The notes below the pieces were generated by a model. That model was not told the DNA's origin and did not search any database. It saw nothing but the letters and a program-made list of their open reading frames with translations. Position numbers and translations under genes: made by a program. This document shows positions 1 through 11,941 of a DNA stretch of 64,000 nucleotides, piece by piece. Positions within the stretch are counted from its first letter, which is position 1, and every line of letters begins with the position of its first letter. Source of the stretch: Arthonia radiata (lineage: Eukaryota > Ascomycota > Arthoniomycetes > Arthoniales > Arthoniaceae); contig PSQN01000017.1 of assembly GCA_002989075.1 (NCBI GenBank), positions 124,001 through 188,000 of the forward strand. The letters run 5' to 3'.

Positions 1-532
1 ATGCCAGCGTCAAATAACTTGTATCGCTCACCGCCACTCAGCAGCAGTCCGAAGTTGCATCTCACTCGTCTCTCTCTCAGCAGCAGGCACCCGTTTGCCT
101 CCGCTGTCAGACTTCCTCATTTCGACACCAGCGGTCTCGCCTCTTCTTTGATGCTTTCGGTGATGGGTCTCCAGGCGGGACGAATAGCAAGGCGTCTCGG
201 ACGCAGTGCCGTCTGCTCTTTTGCATTTACCATCCACCTCCTTCCGCGAATGAGCGACCGCATGCTAACAGCAATGTCCGGTGCGTGTATTTGAAGTTGG
301 GTCGGTCTTGAAAGGCCATAACCGTATTAGGGTCTGAACGCCTACTTGCCGTTGTTTTTCTCTCTCCGCAACTAATTTGAGCCATTCTTTCCTACTTACT
401 ACACTCCCCTCTTCAACTCAGCTGGTCTTATATCAGCCAGGCCCTTCCATTCCTTGTCCATTTCGCAGGTGCTGGCATCTTCGCATGCTTCGAGCTGTCG
501 AATTCTATCGCGCGTGATTGAGACTAGTAACA
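1..532. other. Intergenic, upstream of the laccase
   Basis: I see no supported gene here. A frame open from base 1 to 294 has no recognisable content. The stretch just before 533 is pyrimidine-rich and probably includes the laccase promoter and 5' leader, but I can name no specific site. Confidence 0.5.
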
Positions 533-2613
533 ATGTCAATTCTCCTACGCGCCACTTGGGGCTGTCTGGCTGTCGCCGGTACAGCTCTGGCCAACTCTGA
601 TCAGTTTGACTTCGGTAACATTCCAGCGGACCATATTGTCTGGGGCTCTCAAGGCCCGCCAACTACGCATACCGCATCATCCCAGCCTGTCAAGCGACAA
701 GCATCTTCGACGACCTCTCTGGTGGCCGATCCAGGATGCACGCATGGCCCGACCTCGCGCGCCTGCTGGAGTGACGGCTTCAGCATTGCCACAGACTTCG
801 ATCAGAAGTGGCCAACAACCGGTCGAACCGTGACGTACGACTGGGCTCTCACGAACACCACGTGCAACCCAGACGGAGCTCACGAGCGCACGTGTCTGCT
901 CATCAACAACCAATACCCCGGTCCGGTGCTCGAAGCCGGTAAGTGGAGCTGTGATACCCACGTGCGGAGAGTTTGCCTGACAAGCGGGGTACAGATTGGG
1001 GTGACACAATCTCGGTCACTATCCACAATACCTTACAGAATAATGGCACGAGTATTCACTGGCATGGCATTCGCCAGCTACATACCAACGTCATGGATGG
1101 CACCAATGGACTAACGGAGTGTCCAATCCGGCCAGGCAACAGTGAGACCTACACCTTCCAGGCTACGCAGTTTGGGACGTCTTGGTATCACTCTCACTAC
1201 AGCTCCCAGTATGGTGACGGTGTCATAGGACCAATGTGAGTGCACCGTCTCCGCTGTTCGTGCTGTGATGCTCACACGCTCATTCTCAGCGTGATCAACG
1301 GCCCAGCTGCGGCGAACTATGATATCGATCTGGGTCCAATACCCCTTACAGACTGGTACTATGAAACATCATTCGTAGAGAACATCTTGCAGAACGACGC
1401 TTTGCAATCGTCACCACCACGCGCAGGACCTGAGCCTGACACCATCTTGATCAACGGCACTAATGGCCTGAACGGCGGTCGGTATATGACGGCTACTCTT
1501 ACGCCTGGCAATACTCACCGACTACGTCTAATCAACACGGGTCTGGATGCTGCCATCCGCGTCTCCATCGACGGCCACCAAATGCAAGTCATCACTTCAG
1601 ACTTTGTGCCTGTTCATTCAGTGAGTCACTTGCTATTGAGACCTCTGCCACGTTCAGGGTTCCAATCCTAACATCTCACATCCAGGTCTACATCGACTCC
1701 GTCATGCTAGGTATTGGCCAGCGCTACGACGTCATCATCAACGCGACCCAACCTATCGGTTCATACTGGATGCGCGCCGCCGCCGAGGGAGCGTGTGAAT
1801 CCTCCAGCCAAGGTCCAGGTCAAGCCATCATCCGGTACGACGGCGCTGACGACACACTCCCAACATCAGCGTCCACGGCATCTGACAACGGCTGCTCCGA
1901 CCCCGGCACGCTCACGCCATGGGTTCCCAACACAGTCGGCGACGCGGACGCCTTTCGAGCACAGGCGCGCAGTCTAGACGTGAATCTCGAGCTGCCTGGC
2001 ACGACGAGCAACAACCAGAATGTAGTCGTCTGGGGTATCAATCTCACCGCCATTGACGTGCAGTGGGAGACGCCCACGTTGCAATACGTCTTGAACGGTG
2101 ACACGAACTATCCCATCACCGAGAACCTCATCGAGCTGCCGACAGCAGGCATCTGGGTGTACTGGATCATTCAGGAGGTCGAAGGCGGGCCTGTCAACAT
2201 ACACCATCCGATGCATCTGCACGGGCACGACTTCTACGTCCTCGGCCGCGGCGCAGGGACGTTCAATCTCCAGACGGACCCGGATAACCTACAGTATGAG
2301 AACCCGACGCGGCGGGACACGGCAATGCTGCCGGCGGGCGGCTGGATGGTAATTGCGTTTCCAACGGATAATCCAGGAGCTTGTGAGTCGTGCTGATTTT
2401 TCCTTTCCGTGCGATCCCACGTGCAGACGACTGATCGAGAGCGCAGGGTTAATGCACTGCCACATCGCCTGGCACATCTCGCAAGGGCTGGGCGTGCAGT
2501 TCCTCGAGAGCAAGAGCTTGATCGACATCCCACCAAGCTTCCAGAGCCAATGTGACGCTTGGGACACGTACGACGACACGGCGCTGTATCAGCAGGATGA
2601 CTCAGGGTTATAG
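533..2613 (+). CDS. Secreted laccase (multicopper oxidase, asco-laccase type)
   Basis: Copper oxidase that oxidises phenols with O2 outside the cell. I read five exons: 533-938, 995-1235, 1290-1620, 1686-2382 and 2447-2613. Introns are 54-65 nt with GT-AG ends, and the frame closes to 613 residues, normal for the family. A hydrophobic signal peptide (about residues 1-20) follows the ATG at 533. All four copper-binding motifs are visible: HWHG (157-160), WYHSH (199-203), HPMHLHGH (500-507) and HCHIAWH (562-568), followed five residues later by Leu573 in the axial position, which is typical of high-potential laccases. The protein ends DDSGL, matching the DSG[L/I/V] plug of ascomycete laccases, which is trimmed on maturation. 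Melanin or phenolic metabolism is possible, but no pathway genes lie nearby to decide. Confidence 0.95.
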
Positions 2614-2999
2614 GTGTTGGCGGTTACTGGTGTAATCTTTTCAGATGGTGGTATTCAATGAAATGTTAGGAGACGGGGTGATTCTGTGCAAGAGGTGGAT
2701 GGAAGGAGGGAACAACAGCGGTCAAGATAGGACTTGTAGCCCTGCCGTAAAATTGCCTGTTCAGGCAACTAAGGGACTATATTTGGTTAAAATCAAGCCG
2801 GGTGGAAGCATCGCTCGTTTGACTTGGGCATGAACCAAGTTCTAAAGCCATGTGAAGTTCCCTCGTAGTAGAGTATATCCTTGGGTACGTCGCGTACACT
2901 GATGAACTCGGATGTACCTGGATGATTGCGAGCTCCACCATATGCCTCACATACCGCCATATATATACTAATATGACCCCGTAACCGAAGCTTCTCCCT
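2614..2999. other. Convergent intergenic gap
   Basis: This lies between the 3' ends of the laccase and the helicase gene. It probably holds both 3' untranslated regions; I see nothing else in it. Confidence 0.5.
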
Positions 3000-5900
3000 T
3001 TAGACGACCTCTACATAGTCCCCGAACTCTTTCAACACCCACGCAATAGCGTCTTCTTCATCACTGGTGCGCTGGTCGGCCTCGGGTTGCTCAACGGATG
3101 GGTGAGGCGCATCAGTGGGCTCAAGCACGAGGTTGTCGCATGACCCCGCGGTCATGTCGCTCGGACGTCTACCATGATCTATGCTCGCCGTACTTGCGCT
3201 GGATGTGACTCCGCTCGCGCAAGCTGTTGACTGATCACGCATATCATGCCTCCTAGTATATGGATTAGAGCCGCTCAAAGTAGCATCTTTGCGATTGGTG
3301 AAATGCAGTGTCTGGGAAAGACTGGAGGCGTGGGGAGTCTGCCTCGAGTCGCCATCATCATCTAAGATCCGGGCGGGCTCGTCATCGAACATTGCAAGAT
3401 CGTAATCATCCATACTGGACTTTCCTCGTAGCTGCGTGGTAGCATCTCTAGCTTTCGGCGTACTCTCCAGTCCGGTGTGTTGACGTCCACCACGCAGAGG
3501 ACTTGATCCCATGTCGGCTAGACCAAATGCGAACATTGACTGCCCGCTTGCTTCGGCTTCGATATCGCCCAGAGTCGCAATCCTGCCGTTTGAGGTCCTG
3601 CGCCGTTTGGCAAGAGGGACGTCGTCCAATGAATCCTCTTTGAGCTCCGCGTCCATCTTCTCTGGGCTGCTGGTATTGTTTAGAAATAACGATCGACCCT
3701 TTTGTGGAAACAGACGATAAGCGGAAGGGGCTTGGGTTGTAGGAAGATGATTGGAAGTCGTCGCATCATACAAATCCTTCAGATCATCTCCATCGTTGAA
3801 TGGGTCATCTCCGTACAGGGTCGAGGACGTGTTGAGTCTCACTGTCGAGCTGAAATCCCTACATTAGCCCAGTCTGAAAGTCACCAACAAACATCGGGCT
3901 CACCTGGTTAGTGTCTCTTCAATGCTTGTCTTGGATTTATGCTTAACGTGACCATCCCGCAATGCCTCGCACTCCAGCAACGGTGGTTCATTCTGCCCGT
4001 CATCCGGACTGCTTCTGTTACGGTGCAAGAAGTTTTTCATGATAGTGCTCTGCTCATACTCGCCTTCTTCGTTCCTAATTTTCGGTGGGCCTCTAGGCTT
4101 GTTGTCGATGCCATTCTTACAGCATGCATGCTTGCAGATGTCTCTGTTCTTGCAGGCATGGAGGCACTTCCACTTACCAGTTGGCAATCGCTCGGGCTGC
4201 CAATTAGCGTCGAAAGCAGCTTTGCTGTTCAGAAGAGCTCGATCCGACTTCTGACCTTGCTGTTTCGGCTTGGATGGCTTCTTCCCTGGAGCTACATTCT
4301 TGCCACGAGTAGACGCAGCCAACCCGCCAAGTGGTCTTCGCTGTACGCCTTGACCGGAAAGAACACTCTTCGACAGCGAGTCGTGATCATCATCGGAGAG
4401 CAAGTCATCAATATTGAGAAATTGTTGTGGCTGTTCGTTCTGTGCTGCTGCTTCCAAATCGTTGTCGTCCAAACCCTCGTCGTCAAACTCATCCTTCACA
4501 GCGCTGGCGCCTGCAAGGGCGCCAATAAGCGCCCCGGCATCACGACGAGATATGGCGATGCTCAACATGGTACGGAGCAACGCTGCTGGTATCTTGGGGT
4601 CTAAACTGGCGTATTTCAGAGTGCCAGCGATGTCATCGCAAGCGACATAGCAGTTGATCATTTGATTTGCTTCTTCAAGCGGAGCTGTGAAATCGAGGTC
4701 TTTGCCTGCGCCAATTGACGTCGCACTAGCTCTTGCGAAGTGCACCAAGTGGCCATCGGAGGTCTCTGCTAGTAAGTGGACGTAAACCGGCATTCTCTTC
4801 CAGGAGGTCGGCACCTGCTCGTTGAGAAACCCGACTTCGGCTTTGACCTTGAGCTCAATGCCACCTGACTGGGACGAGTACGGCTTGCCGACGGCTTTGA
4901 GAGATAAACGAAGTTTAGGGAAGAATCTCAGCTTCTGAAGCAAGTTCGCACCGAAAGGGGGGTTCTTGCTCAATGCCATGTCCACTTTGAGGGGATTTGC
5001 GAGTTCCAAATCTTCCAGCGTTCGGATGTTGTAAGAAACAAGCTTGCGCACGGCGACTGGCCCAATCCCCTCCAATTGCGACAGCTGATGTGGTGAGTCA
5101 TCCCACGCTTGTGCGCCTAGGCTCCTTGCGAGCTCGAGCGTGTTTCTCACGGCAACGGAGTCTTTGGCTTCGACTTTACAATCGATGATACATCGGATGA
5201 GGCGCTTGGCATGTTGTAAGGCCAGAGCTGTGTCCAGATAGAATTGGCGCCGTAGTGCTTTGTAGCGGCCGTCGTGCGACATATCGATGCCACTCAAAGC
5301 AGCTTGGATGATCAAGGAGACTTTGTGAGCGGGTAGATCGAGATGAACTTTGATTGGGTACTTCATCAAGGGCGAGCTATTGATGTCCTTGAACATCTGT
5401 TTCTCCCCAGCTTTGAAGCGCAACGATCTGAATTCACTGCTTTGAGCGATGGCTGACAGCTATTACCAATTAGAAGAGTCACGGTCTTGGAGATTGTGTA
5501 CTTACAATCTCAGACATCTTCGCTTTGTGTTGCAGCCCCATAACCAGCTTCATCGTATCAAAGTGCACGTAGTAGCGAGCCATGGCATCACCAAACTCCG
5601 TCGCTCGAAGGCTTCCTTCGCCCCTGGCAAGATCATAGCGGGTCAACTTGTCAACATCGCGAGAGCAGATGCGACGAACACGCTCCTGAAGGCCCGCTGT
5701 TGGAGTGTCACCCTCGATTTTGTAATGCTGTGGATTCTTTGATAGGCGGATTGCGAGAAAGGTGCCCTCTAGCCAGTCACAAGCGGTCTCGATGCTGGAC
5801 ACGGTGCCCAAGCAGATCTCAGCGTTAAGATGTTCGATCAAGTTTAGATGTAGCCTGCTCTCCAGACGCTCCTCGCCTTGAACCATCCTCTCATAGCGCT

Positions 5901-7274
5901 GCACCTTCTCCGGTCGGGTCATGATAACAGCTGTCGCGCTGTCGTCGAACTGAGGGCGCCCAGCTCTCCCAACCATTTGCATGATGTCCAGGTCTGAGTA
6001 CTCTTTGCACGATCCAGTTTCGGTCTGGTAAGTTACGGTGTTCTTAATGATGACAAGGTGGCAAGGCAGATTGACACCAACTGCTAGGGTCGATGTGCAG
6101 CACAACACACTGATGTAGCCTTTCAGATAAGCATCCTCTACATTACTTCGGTCTTTTGTGTCGAGGCCGGCGTTGTGGAACGCGACGCCTGCTTGAAGAC
6201 ATTCTAGGAATATCAGTGATGTTTGTCAACAGTCAGATGAGAGTACCTACCGTTCAAGGTCGGGTCCGACACGAAAGGTACACGTCCAGGTACGTCCCAG
6301 AGTCGTTCGCAACGCTCGCTGGATTGCCACCAATGCGCCAATGCTTGGGCCGTGTCTAGCGTCGCCTTGCGAGTAAAGCAAAAGATCATGATTGGCTTTC
6401 TGATGGAGTAGTCTGCGATGACCTGAGGGAGCCTACAGCGGTCAGCTTGTTGTATTGAAACGTGGTGTTTGAGATACACCGACTTTGTATTGCACACTGC
6501 CTCGAACTGCCATTCGCTGGACGCAGTCGACTGAAGGCCAAGAATGCGCTTCTCGAGTCTCACTGGTCGGAACTGCTCTCCAAAGACCTCTCTTAAAGCT
6601 GGAAGATGCGGAGCCTTGTGGCTCTTCCCAAGCCAGGCAGCAATGTCCTCGCTATTGGGTACTGTCGCACTCAAAGCTATGAAACGCACATTTCGGCCCG
6701 CGGTTTTCATGCGTGATACCACGGCCTCAAGGCTGGCGCCTCTATCGTCCTTGAGGATATGAACTTCATCGATAAGGAACAGCTTGACGAGATCCATCAG
6801 CCTTCGATGATCTTGCCATCTTCTTGTGATGCTGTCCCACTTCTCCGGCGTAGTGATGATAATGCTTGCGGATTGGACATGGCGAAGCTGACTTTGTTCA
6901 GTGTCTCCCGTGAGCTCTTGACACTTCAGGCCGGCCGGACCAAATTTTCGGGACCAGTCTCGTTGCCGCTCAGCACAAAGAGCCTTGGTCGGTGCTTGAT
7001 ATATGATTTTGAATTGCTGGGTGTCCGCAATAGATGCATTGGTAATGAAGCTGCAAATGGCGAGCTCGAGGATGGCGGTCTTCCCACTTCCCGTGGGAGC
7101 AGAGAGAACAAAGTTGTCGGTAGTGTTGTGATAGATCGACGAGAAGCACTTGGACTGCATGGCGTTGAAGAAGGGAAAGGGAAAGATAGACTGGAGACGA
7201 TCAGGGAGGCGCTTTGTTGACACCAACTCGATGCCCGAGGCCATTGGCAGACCATTTGGGCCTGTGTTGGCCAT
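3000..7274 (-). CDS. HFM1: Meiotic ATP-dependent DNA helicase HFM1/MER3
   Basis: Ski2-like superfamily 2 helicase of the ZMM group, which stabilises recombination intermediates and promotes crossovers in meiosis. Exons, from the ATG at 7274, are 7274-6480, 6422-6251, 6203-5506, 5459-3904 and 3858-3000; the frame closes to 1359 residues. The Walker A motif APTGSGKT is at about 59-66 and the DEVH box at 169-172. The second RecA domain carries the MVGRAGRPQFD block. A winged helix and a Sec63 domain follow, including the conserved FKAGEKQMFKDIN region. A cluster of Cys and His (CLHACK...CKHACC, about 985-1003) fits the C-terminal zinc finger seen in HFM1 proteins. The first intron (6423-6479) is 57 nt, in frame and free of stops. 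I removed it because human HFM1 has no matching insert and because it has a CTGAC branch site. The tail after about residue 1075 is hydrophilic and probably disordered. A start slightly further downstream (MASGIEL) is possible. Confidence 0.93.
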
Positions 7275-7599
7275 GGCCAAGGGTGGTGACTGAAAAGAGC
7301 GAAAAGATTGGAGAATAGAGAAGGAATGAAGAGGGAGAGAAGATGGAAAGATGAAGTGTGCTGGGAGAATGGGGTCGAAAAGGGAAGGAGCTAGACCTCA
7401 TCGTTGACCTCTTGACCGCCACTTGGAGTATGAGCATTGCCTGAGCTTCTTTGCAATTTCACCACTGCTTATCTTGCCGCAAGCACGAAGCAAACATGAT
7501 ACATGGTTCTCCATTCTTCGGGCCAAGACCAGCATCGACAATGATCGCGTAACGTCTGTCTATTTAGACGAGTGTGCATCGGCCAAACATGAACCACGC
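7275..7599. other. Intergenic between two minus-strand genes
   Basis: Should contain the promoter and leader of the HFM1 gene and the 3' end of the HECT ligase gene. The part next to the HFM1 start is purine-rich on the + strand. No specific motif could be supported. Confidence 0.5.
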
Positions 7600-10500
7600 T
7601 CAGCTTAGATCAAATCCAGCACCGGCATTGACGGCTTGCAGCAGCTTCGTCCGACAAGTCTGAAAGTCTTTGTAGCGCGGCAACTTCAACAGGTTGACGC
7701 ACGTGCTTGTGCTCGGAAGGCGAGTATCGTCGCCGCCACTGTCGCGAACGCTGAAGCGAGGATTCAAGCTTCCGAACCCAAGAAGCGGAGCTCGTGGTGT
7801 ACTCGTGACGAATTTGAGCACCTTGCGGCGATCTTCGTCGGGGAGACTCTGCATCACACTCCAGAACAGCTGCACCGACGGATGCTCTTGGCCGTCGTCG
7901 CCGATCACGTACACGCCGCCGTAGGCTGTGTGCGCTCGAAGGTCGGCCACATTGATCGCGGAAGCCGCGCCGCCCACCAAAGTCTGCAGCTCCTGTTGAT
8001 TGAACATGGACAGCCACAACGGCGAGATCATGGCACCGAGGCCTTTCAAGAAAGCGTTTGTTTGGCGATATGGCTGTTGCGTCAGTCGATGTCGCGCTAT
8101 GCTGTCAATATAGAGTAGGCGATTAGCATTTGTGACGGGAATATCAGTGCCGCCTGGGCGCAGATCTCTTGTAACCACCTTCCGTCGGGATCCGCGAGGA
8201 CCTGAGGGAACAGATAGCGTATCCGCTACTGTGAAGTTGAGTGAGAAGGTCTCCACGTCGCCAGGATAGTATTTCAGCTTCATCAAACCTTGGTACAGCT
8301 CCTCGTCGAAGTGTCTCAAATCGTTCACGTTTGCTCGATACCCGCTCTCTTTCGGTGCAGATCCTACACCGCCAGTCAATGCCCACTTGAGCATGAAGAA
8401 GCCCGCGAACCCAATGTCAACCAAAATGCCCTCGTACAGACACTTCCCAATGATACGCCCCAAGAACTCGTAGCGCTGAAGCATGTCAGATATGTGTGAG
8501 CGAAACGTTGCCGTGTTTTCCTTGTAACCAGCTTCCAAAAGCAGTTCACGCTGTTCGTCAACAGCGGAGGGATTGGGAAAGAGAAGGTGTTTCTCATTCT
8601 CATTAAATAGCCGAACACCCTCCTGCTCGCCAAATGCTTGATTTGTGATGCTCGTCAGAAACTCTTTGGTAACACCGCCGCCGTCGATGCCGGCTTCCTC
8701 CTGCTCAAACTGATCAAGGAAGGTAATGTGGAGGGGTTCCTTTAGGCTTGCACCGAGATCGTAGAACTGTGCAAATGCGTCTTCAAATTCATGACCTCTT
8801 CGGACCTTGGCATGATGTCTTTCCAGGCGGTTGCCCTGGAATTGATGCATTTGACTTAGCCGCCACATTTCAGGGTCTGTGGTACCGTTACGTCGCGTAA
8901 GCTGGTCGAAGTGTACGAATCGTCTGAAGATTTGCACTCTTGTCATGAAAGGAATCATGAAAGGCATGTTTTGGAGTATTTCAAGTCGAGGCGCAACCGC
9001 CTGGAGATATCGTTTCCGAGACTCACGACGAAGTTGTCTCTCCTTATCGCTCGCCTTCTGTAATTGTCGCGCATGGTTATGGCCAACTTGACTGGCCGGC
9101 CGCCTGATGTCCCAATGGGCCTCACCGATCTCGTCATCTTCCTCTTCTTCGGCCTCGCTTACTTGATGACGGCGCTCTTCTTCCTCGACGACCGCGTTGA
9201 TAAAATTGGTCATGTCGAATCGAGCGGTCATCAACCAATGCCCAGGGGGCGTGAAGGGTCTTCTCGAGTCGCGTTGATAAATGGCCCGCAACAGTCCAGT
9301 GACGGCTCCCTGCACGTAGTCGAAGTCTACACCAGTTACTGCCGAAATCTGGCTGCTGTTGTCTAGGCTATCTGAACGCGCCTCTTGGTTATTACTGCCA
9401 TGAAACAATTCAGCGATGGTTTTGTTCGACTCTTCCTCCTTCGAGCCGATTATGTCTGCAGCATTGTAATAGATGGTAAAACCAAGATGCTTGAGGAAGG
9501 TGGATAAGACCATAATCTCATCGCGTCGTAAGCTGTTTCTTCGGCCGTACGTGCTATTCGAAGTCAGCTCGTCGTCGGTGTAAGTGAAGAACTCTTCATC
9601 ATCCATGACTTTGAGGACGAACGAGTACATCTCGATGAATAGAAGGATAATCTGCCACTCGTCTCGCGAATCTTGTAAGTCTGTACGATTGCGTCTCTCA
9701 CGGGAGAGCTGCGCTGGTGTGGCAGAAGTCCTCGGCCTCAACAGATCAAGAGCTTTTCTGGAATCGTTGTGGATCATGTGAAATATTGAAGTGTTGCGGC
9801 AGGCTTGCCAAAAGAATCTGATAGCCAAGCGTCCATCAGCGAAGTCGCTATTGGCCGCAGGCGAGGGTGACCCGAGATATAGCCACATCCTAATATCGTC
9901 GCCTTTTTCAGGAAATAGTCGAAGAAGCGTAAGTATGTAATTTGCGAGTGACCTAGAGACGTCACTTTGTGCAAGCCAGGCATCTTGATTGTCCGTGTCG
10001 CCCGATGCGTTGACGTTCATCTGCGGGATCAGGCTGCCGACTGACTTCTGATCCACCAACACGTCATACTGTTCGAGGACGAACATACTGAAACCTTTGC
10101 GACTTAGCAGACTTCTCGCGTCTCCCTCGCTCACCCGCATTGAAGTATCCGCCGTGATACTGTCAGCAACAACGGCAAGCAACGAGCAGAGGACTGCGAT
10201 GAGACTGGGTTGTGAGATGTACCTCTCCGGGCTAACAAAGCCAAAGGATTGCCGATGGAAGTATATGAGATAGGCAGTAAGCCATGCGCAATCGTGGCTC
10301 ATGCTCTCTAGGGAGCGTCGCTGGATGCTGGACCCCGCTTTTGGAAGAATGGCTGTGACACTGGGTGCGGTCGCGATCCAATCTCGTAAAGAGCCTGCCA
10401 ACAGCTTGCAGTTGATCCTTTCGGATAAGCTGTCCAGCCCAGAGCTCTCACCTGGCGATGGCTTGATGTTGTGTTCTAAATCCGGTAGTGTCAGAAACTG

Positions 10501-11217
10501 AGAGGCAAAGCTTTGGTACGCAAGCTCAACAGAAGGGTCGAGCGACTGTAGCGGCGCAGCGACGATATCAGCTGGTATTTCAGTCAAGTCATATGCTCTG
10601 CGTATCGCCCCGTAATAGTTGGGGGCGTTTTTAGAAGTTAACGCGGGAATGGCCTCAGTGGTGAACCTCACGACATCGAAGTATAGATCCACCGTGTTGG
10701 GTTCGCCTGCCTTTTGGAGGCCTGCGAGGCCTATATTCTGTAATCTTAGATAGGCTGATGGCCATGTGCCCCCGATGTATTCGTTGTGAGCTTGGGCAAT
10801 GCCTTTCGCAAGCCGTTGACAGGACCTGACTAATTTCTGCTGATCTTCTCGATCTTTGACGTCGATAAACCGAAGTAGCCGTGTCAACTGCAGATGTGCA
10901 TCATGTGCAGTTGAGTATGGCCTTGCATCAAGGTTTACGGATGCGTCGCCGGAGTTCGCCTCTGCATCTTCCCATTCTTGACTTTGTTCTTGTTTCACTT
11001 GCTGCCGCGTCCTGAAACCTCTCCATGTTCGCTGAACGTCCGTCGCGGCTTGTATGCGGGCGCGTTCCTGCTGTCGTTCCAACCGAGATTGTTGCGCGCT
11101 TGCTACAGTCTCTGATGGACCCTGAGGGCCGCCAAATTTGGCAAACGGGTTGGGGTTCCTGCCAGAGAGGTTGACTTGACGTGGACGCCGCGAGTTGCCG
11201 CTGAAGGTTTGGAACAT
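7600..11217 (-). CDS. HUL5: HECT-type E3 ubiquitin ligase, Hul5/UBE3C type
   Basis: Ubiquitin ligase expected to work with the proteasome, extending ubiquitin chains on misfolded or stalled substrates, as Hul5 and UBE3C do. It is one uninterrupted frame of 1205 residues, somewhat longer than yeast Hul5. The N-terminus (MFQTFSGNSRRPRQVNLSGR) is the family signature, and an IQ-like helix (about 55-75, VQRTWRGFR) follows as in UBE3C. The C-terminal HECT domain covers roughly residues 830-1205. Its N-lobe includes EEAGIDGGGVTKEF, and its C-lobe has the catalytic cysteine in LPSTSTCVNLLKLP at residue 1173, 32 residues before the end. An acidic stretch with EEEEDDE sits between the middle region and the HECT domain. 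No introns are needed. Confidence 0.94.
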   Translation of the reverse strand: MFQTFSGNSRRPRQVNLSGRNPNPFAKFGGPQGPSETVASAQQSRLERQQERARIQAATDVQRTWRGFRTRQQVKQEQSQEWEDAEANSGDASVNLDARPYSTAHDAHLQLTRLLRFIDVKDREDQQKLVRSCQRLAKGIAQAHNEYIGGTWPSAYLRLQNIGLAGLQKAGEPNTVDLYFDVVRFTTEAIPALTSKNAPNYYGAIRRAYDLTEIPADIVAAPLQSLDPSVELAYQSFASQFLTLPDLEHNIKPSPGESSGLDSLSERINCKLLAGSLRDWIATAPSVTAILPKAGSSIQRRSLESMSHDCAWLTAYLIYFHRQSFGFVSPERYISQPSLIAVLCSLLAVVADSITADTSMRVSEGDARSLLSRKGFSMFVLEQYDVLVDQKSVGSLIPQMNVNASGDTDNQDAWLAQSDVSRSLANYILTLLRLFPEKGDDIRMWLYLGSPSPAANSDFADGRLAIRFFWQACRNTSIFHMIHNDSRKALDLLRPRTSATPAQLSRERRNRTDLQDSRDEWQIILLFIEMYSFVLKVMDDEEFFTYTDDELTSNSTYGRRNSLRRDEIMVLSTFLKHLGFTIYYNAADIIGSKEEESNKTIAELFHGSNNQEARSDSLDNSSQISAVTGVDFDYVQGAVTGLLRAIYQRDSRRPFTPPGHWLMTARFDMTNFINAVVEEEERRHQVSEAEEEEDDEIGEAHWDIRRPASQVGHNHARQLQKASDKERQLRRESRKRYLQAVAPRLEILQNMPFMIPFMTRVQIFRRFVHFDQLTRRNGTTDPEMWRLSQMHQFQGNRLERHHAKVRRGHEFEDAFAQFYDLGASLKEPLHITFLDQFEQEEAGIDGGGVTKEFLTSITNQAFGEQEGVRLFNENEKHLLFPNPSAVDEQRELLLEAGYKENTATFRSHISDMLQRYEFLGRIIGKCLYEGILVDIGFAGFFMLKWALTGGVGSAPKESGYRANVNDLRHFDEELYQGLMKLKYYPGDVETFSLNFTVADTLSVPSGPRGSRRKVVTRDLRPGGTDIPVTNANRLLYIDSIARHRLTQQPYRQTNAFLKGLGAMISPLWLSMFNQQELQTLVGGAASAINVADLRAHTAYGGVYVIGDDGQEHPSVQLFWSVMQSLPDEDRRKVLKFVTSTPRAPLLGFGSLNPRFSVRDSGGDDTRLPSTSTCVNLLKLPRYKDFQTCRTKLLQAVNAGAGFDLS

Positions 11218-11941
11218 TCTATCAGCCGAACAGAAGGAGCAAATGACGAGCCAGATTTCAAGCCATCAGCGCACAAGTCCGTGGTCCTGAAGCTGTCCCA
11301 AGAAAGATTGGTGTGCGTGAAACCGTTCGGTGGTAGGATGATAGGTGGTGACGGATGGCAGTAGGTGAGGGAGCAACGACGGCAATGGACCCTGTTGTAT
11401 GTCGCTGTATTAAGGTAATGTCAAGAGGTGGTGAGAACAAGATGTAAAAGACAAAACGCCACCCTTTCCGTGAGCCTACGGTGACCGAGCAGCTTACATC
11501 TGCGTTGGTTGCCTTTCTCTACGCTTCTATCGACAAGCATCATCGCGCTAACTATCCGCCCCCAAGCTTGGCTAGTTCGGTGCTTAGCGCGGCACGGTTG
11601 AATCCTTGCAACTTTATGAAGCGATCTTGGCACTCTTTTGGCCAATCCTCTCTTCTTGAATGGCACAATGGTCCCCTGAACGTCCAAAGTGAGAGCCTTC
11701 ATTGCATAATGGAGCGTGGTCCATGTTTGACAGAGGTCCGGCTGTGGCGGATGAGTGACGCTCTGCCATGCCTGGTATGGGACTGCGACGAACCGAGCAT
11801 GAAAGGAGTTATGCTCGCTTGCTGGTCCTCGAGAGACGACCGAACCATCGATTGTGGGAGATTGGCAATAAGAATGAAGTAATATGTTCGTGCAAATGCT
11901 ATCGTACAGTCGGCCGCCGAGCCAAGTCATTAGGTGACCAG
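11218..11941. other. Intergenic between the HECT ligase and transcription-factor genes
   Basis: Both flanking genes are on the minus strand, so this should hold the HECT ligase promoter and the 3' region of the next gene. Open frames exist on both strands across 11,421-11,930, but they overlap each other, look like no known family and have no convincing splice context, so I do not call a gene. Confidence 0.45.

Noticed and set aside
1-294. Open frame from the first base on the + strand
   Set aside because: Low-complexity Ser/Leu-rich translation with no family resemblance; an overlapping frame on the other strand is equally open.
11421-11930. 169-codon minus-strand frame and overlapping 133-codon plus-strand frame
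   Set aside because: Both overlap, neither resembles a known protein, and no introns or conserved motifs support either.
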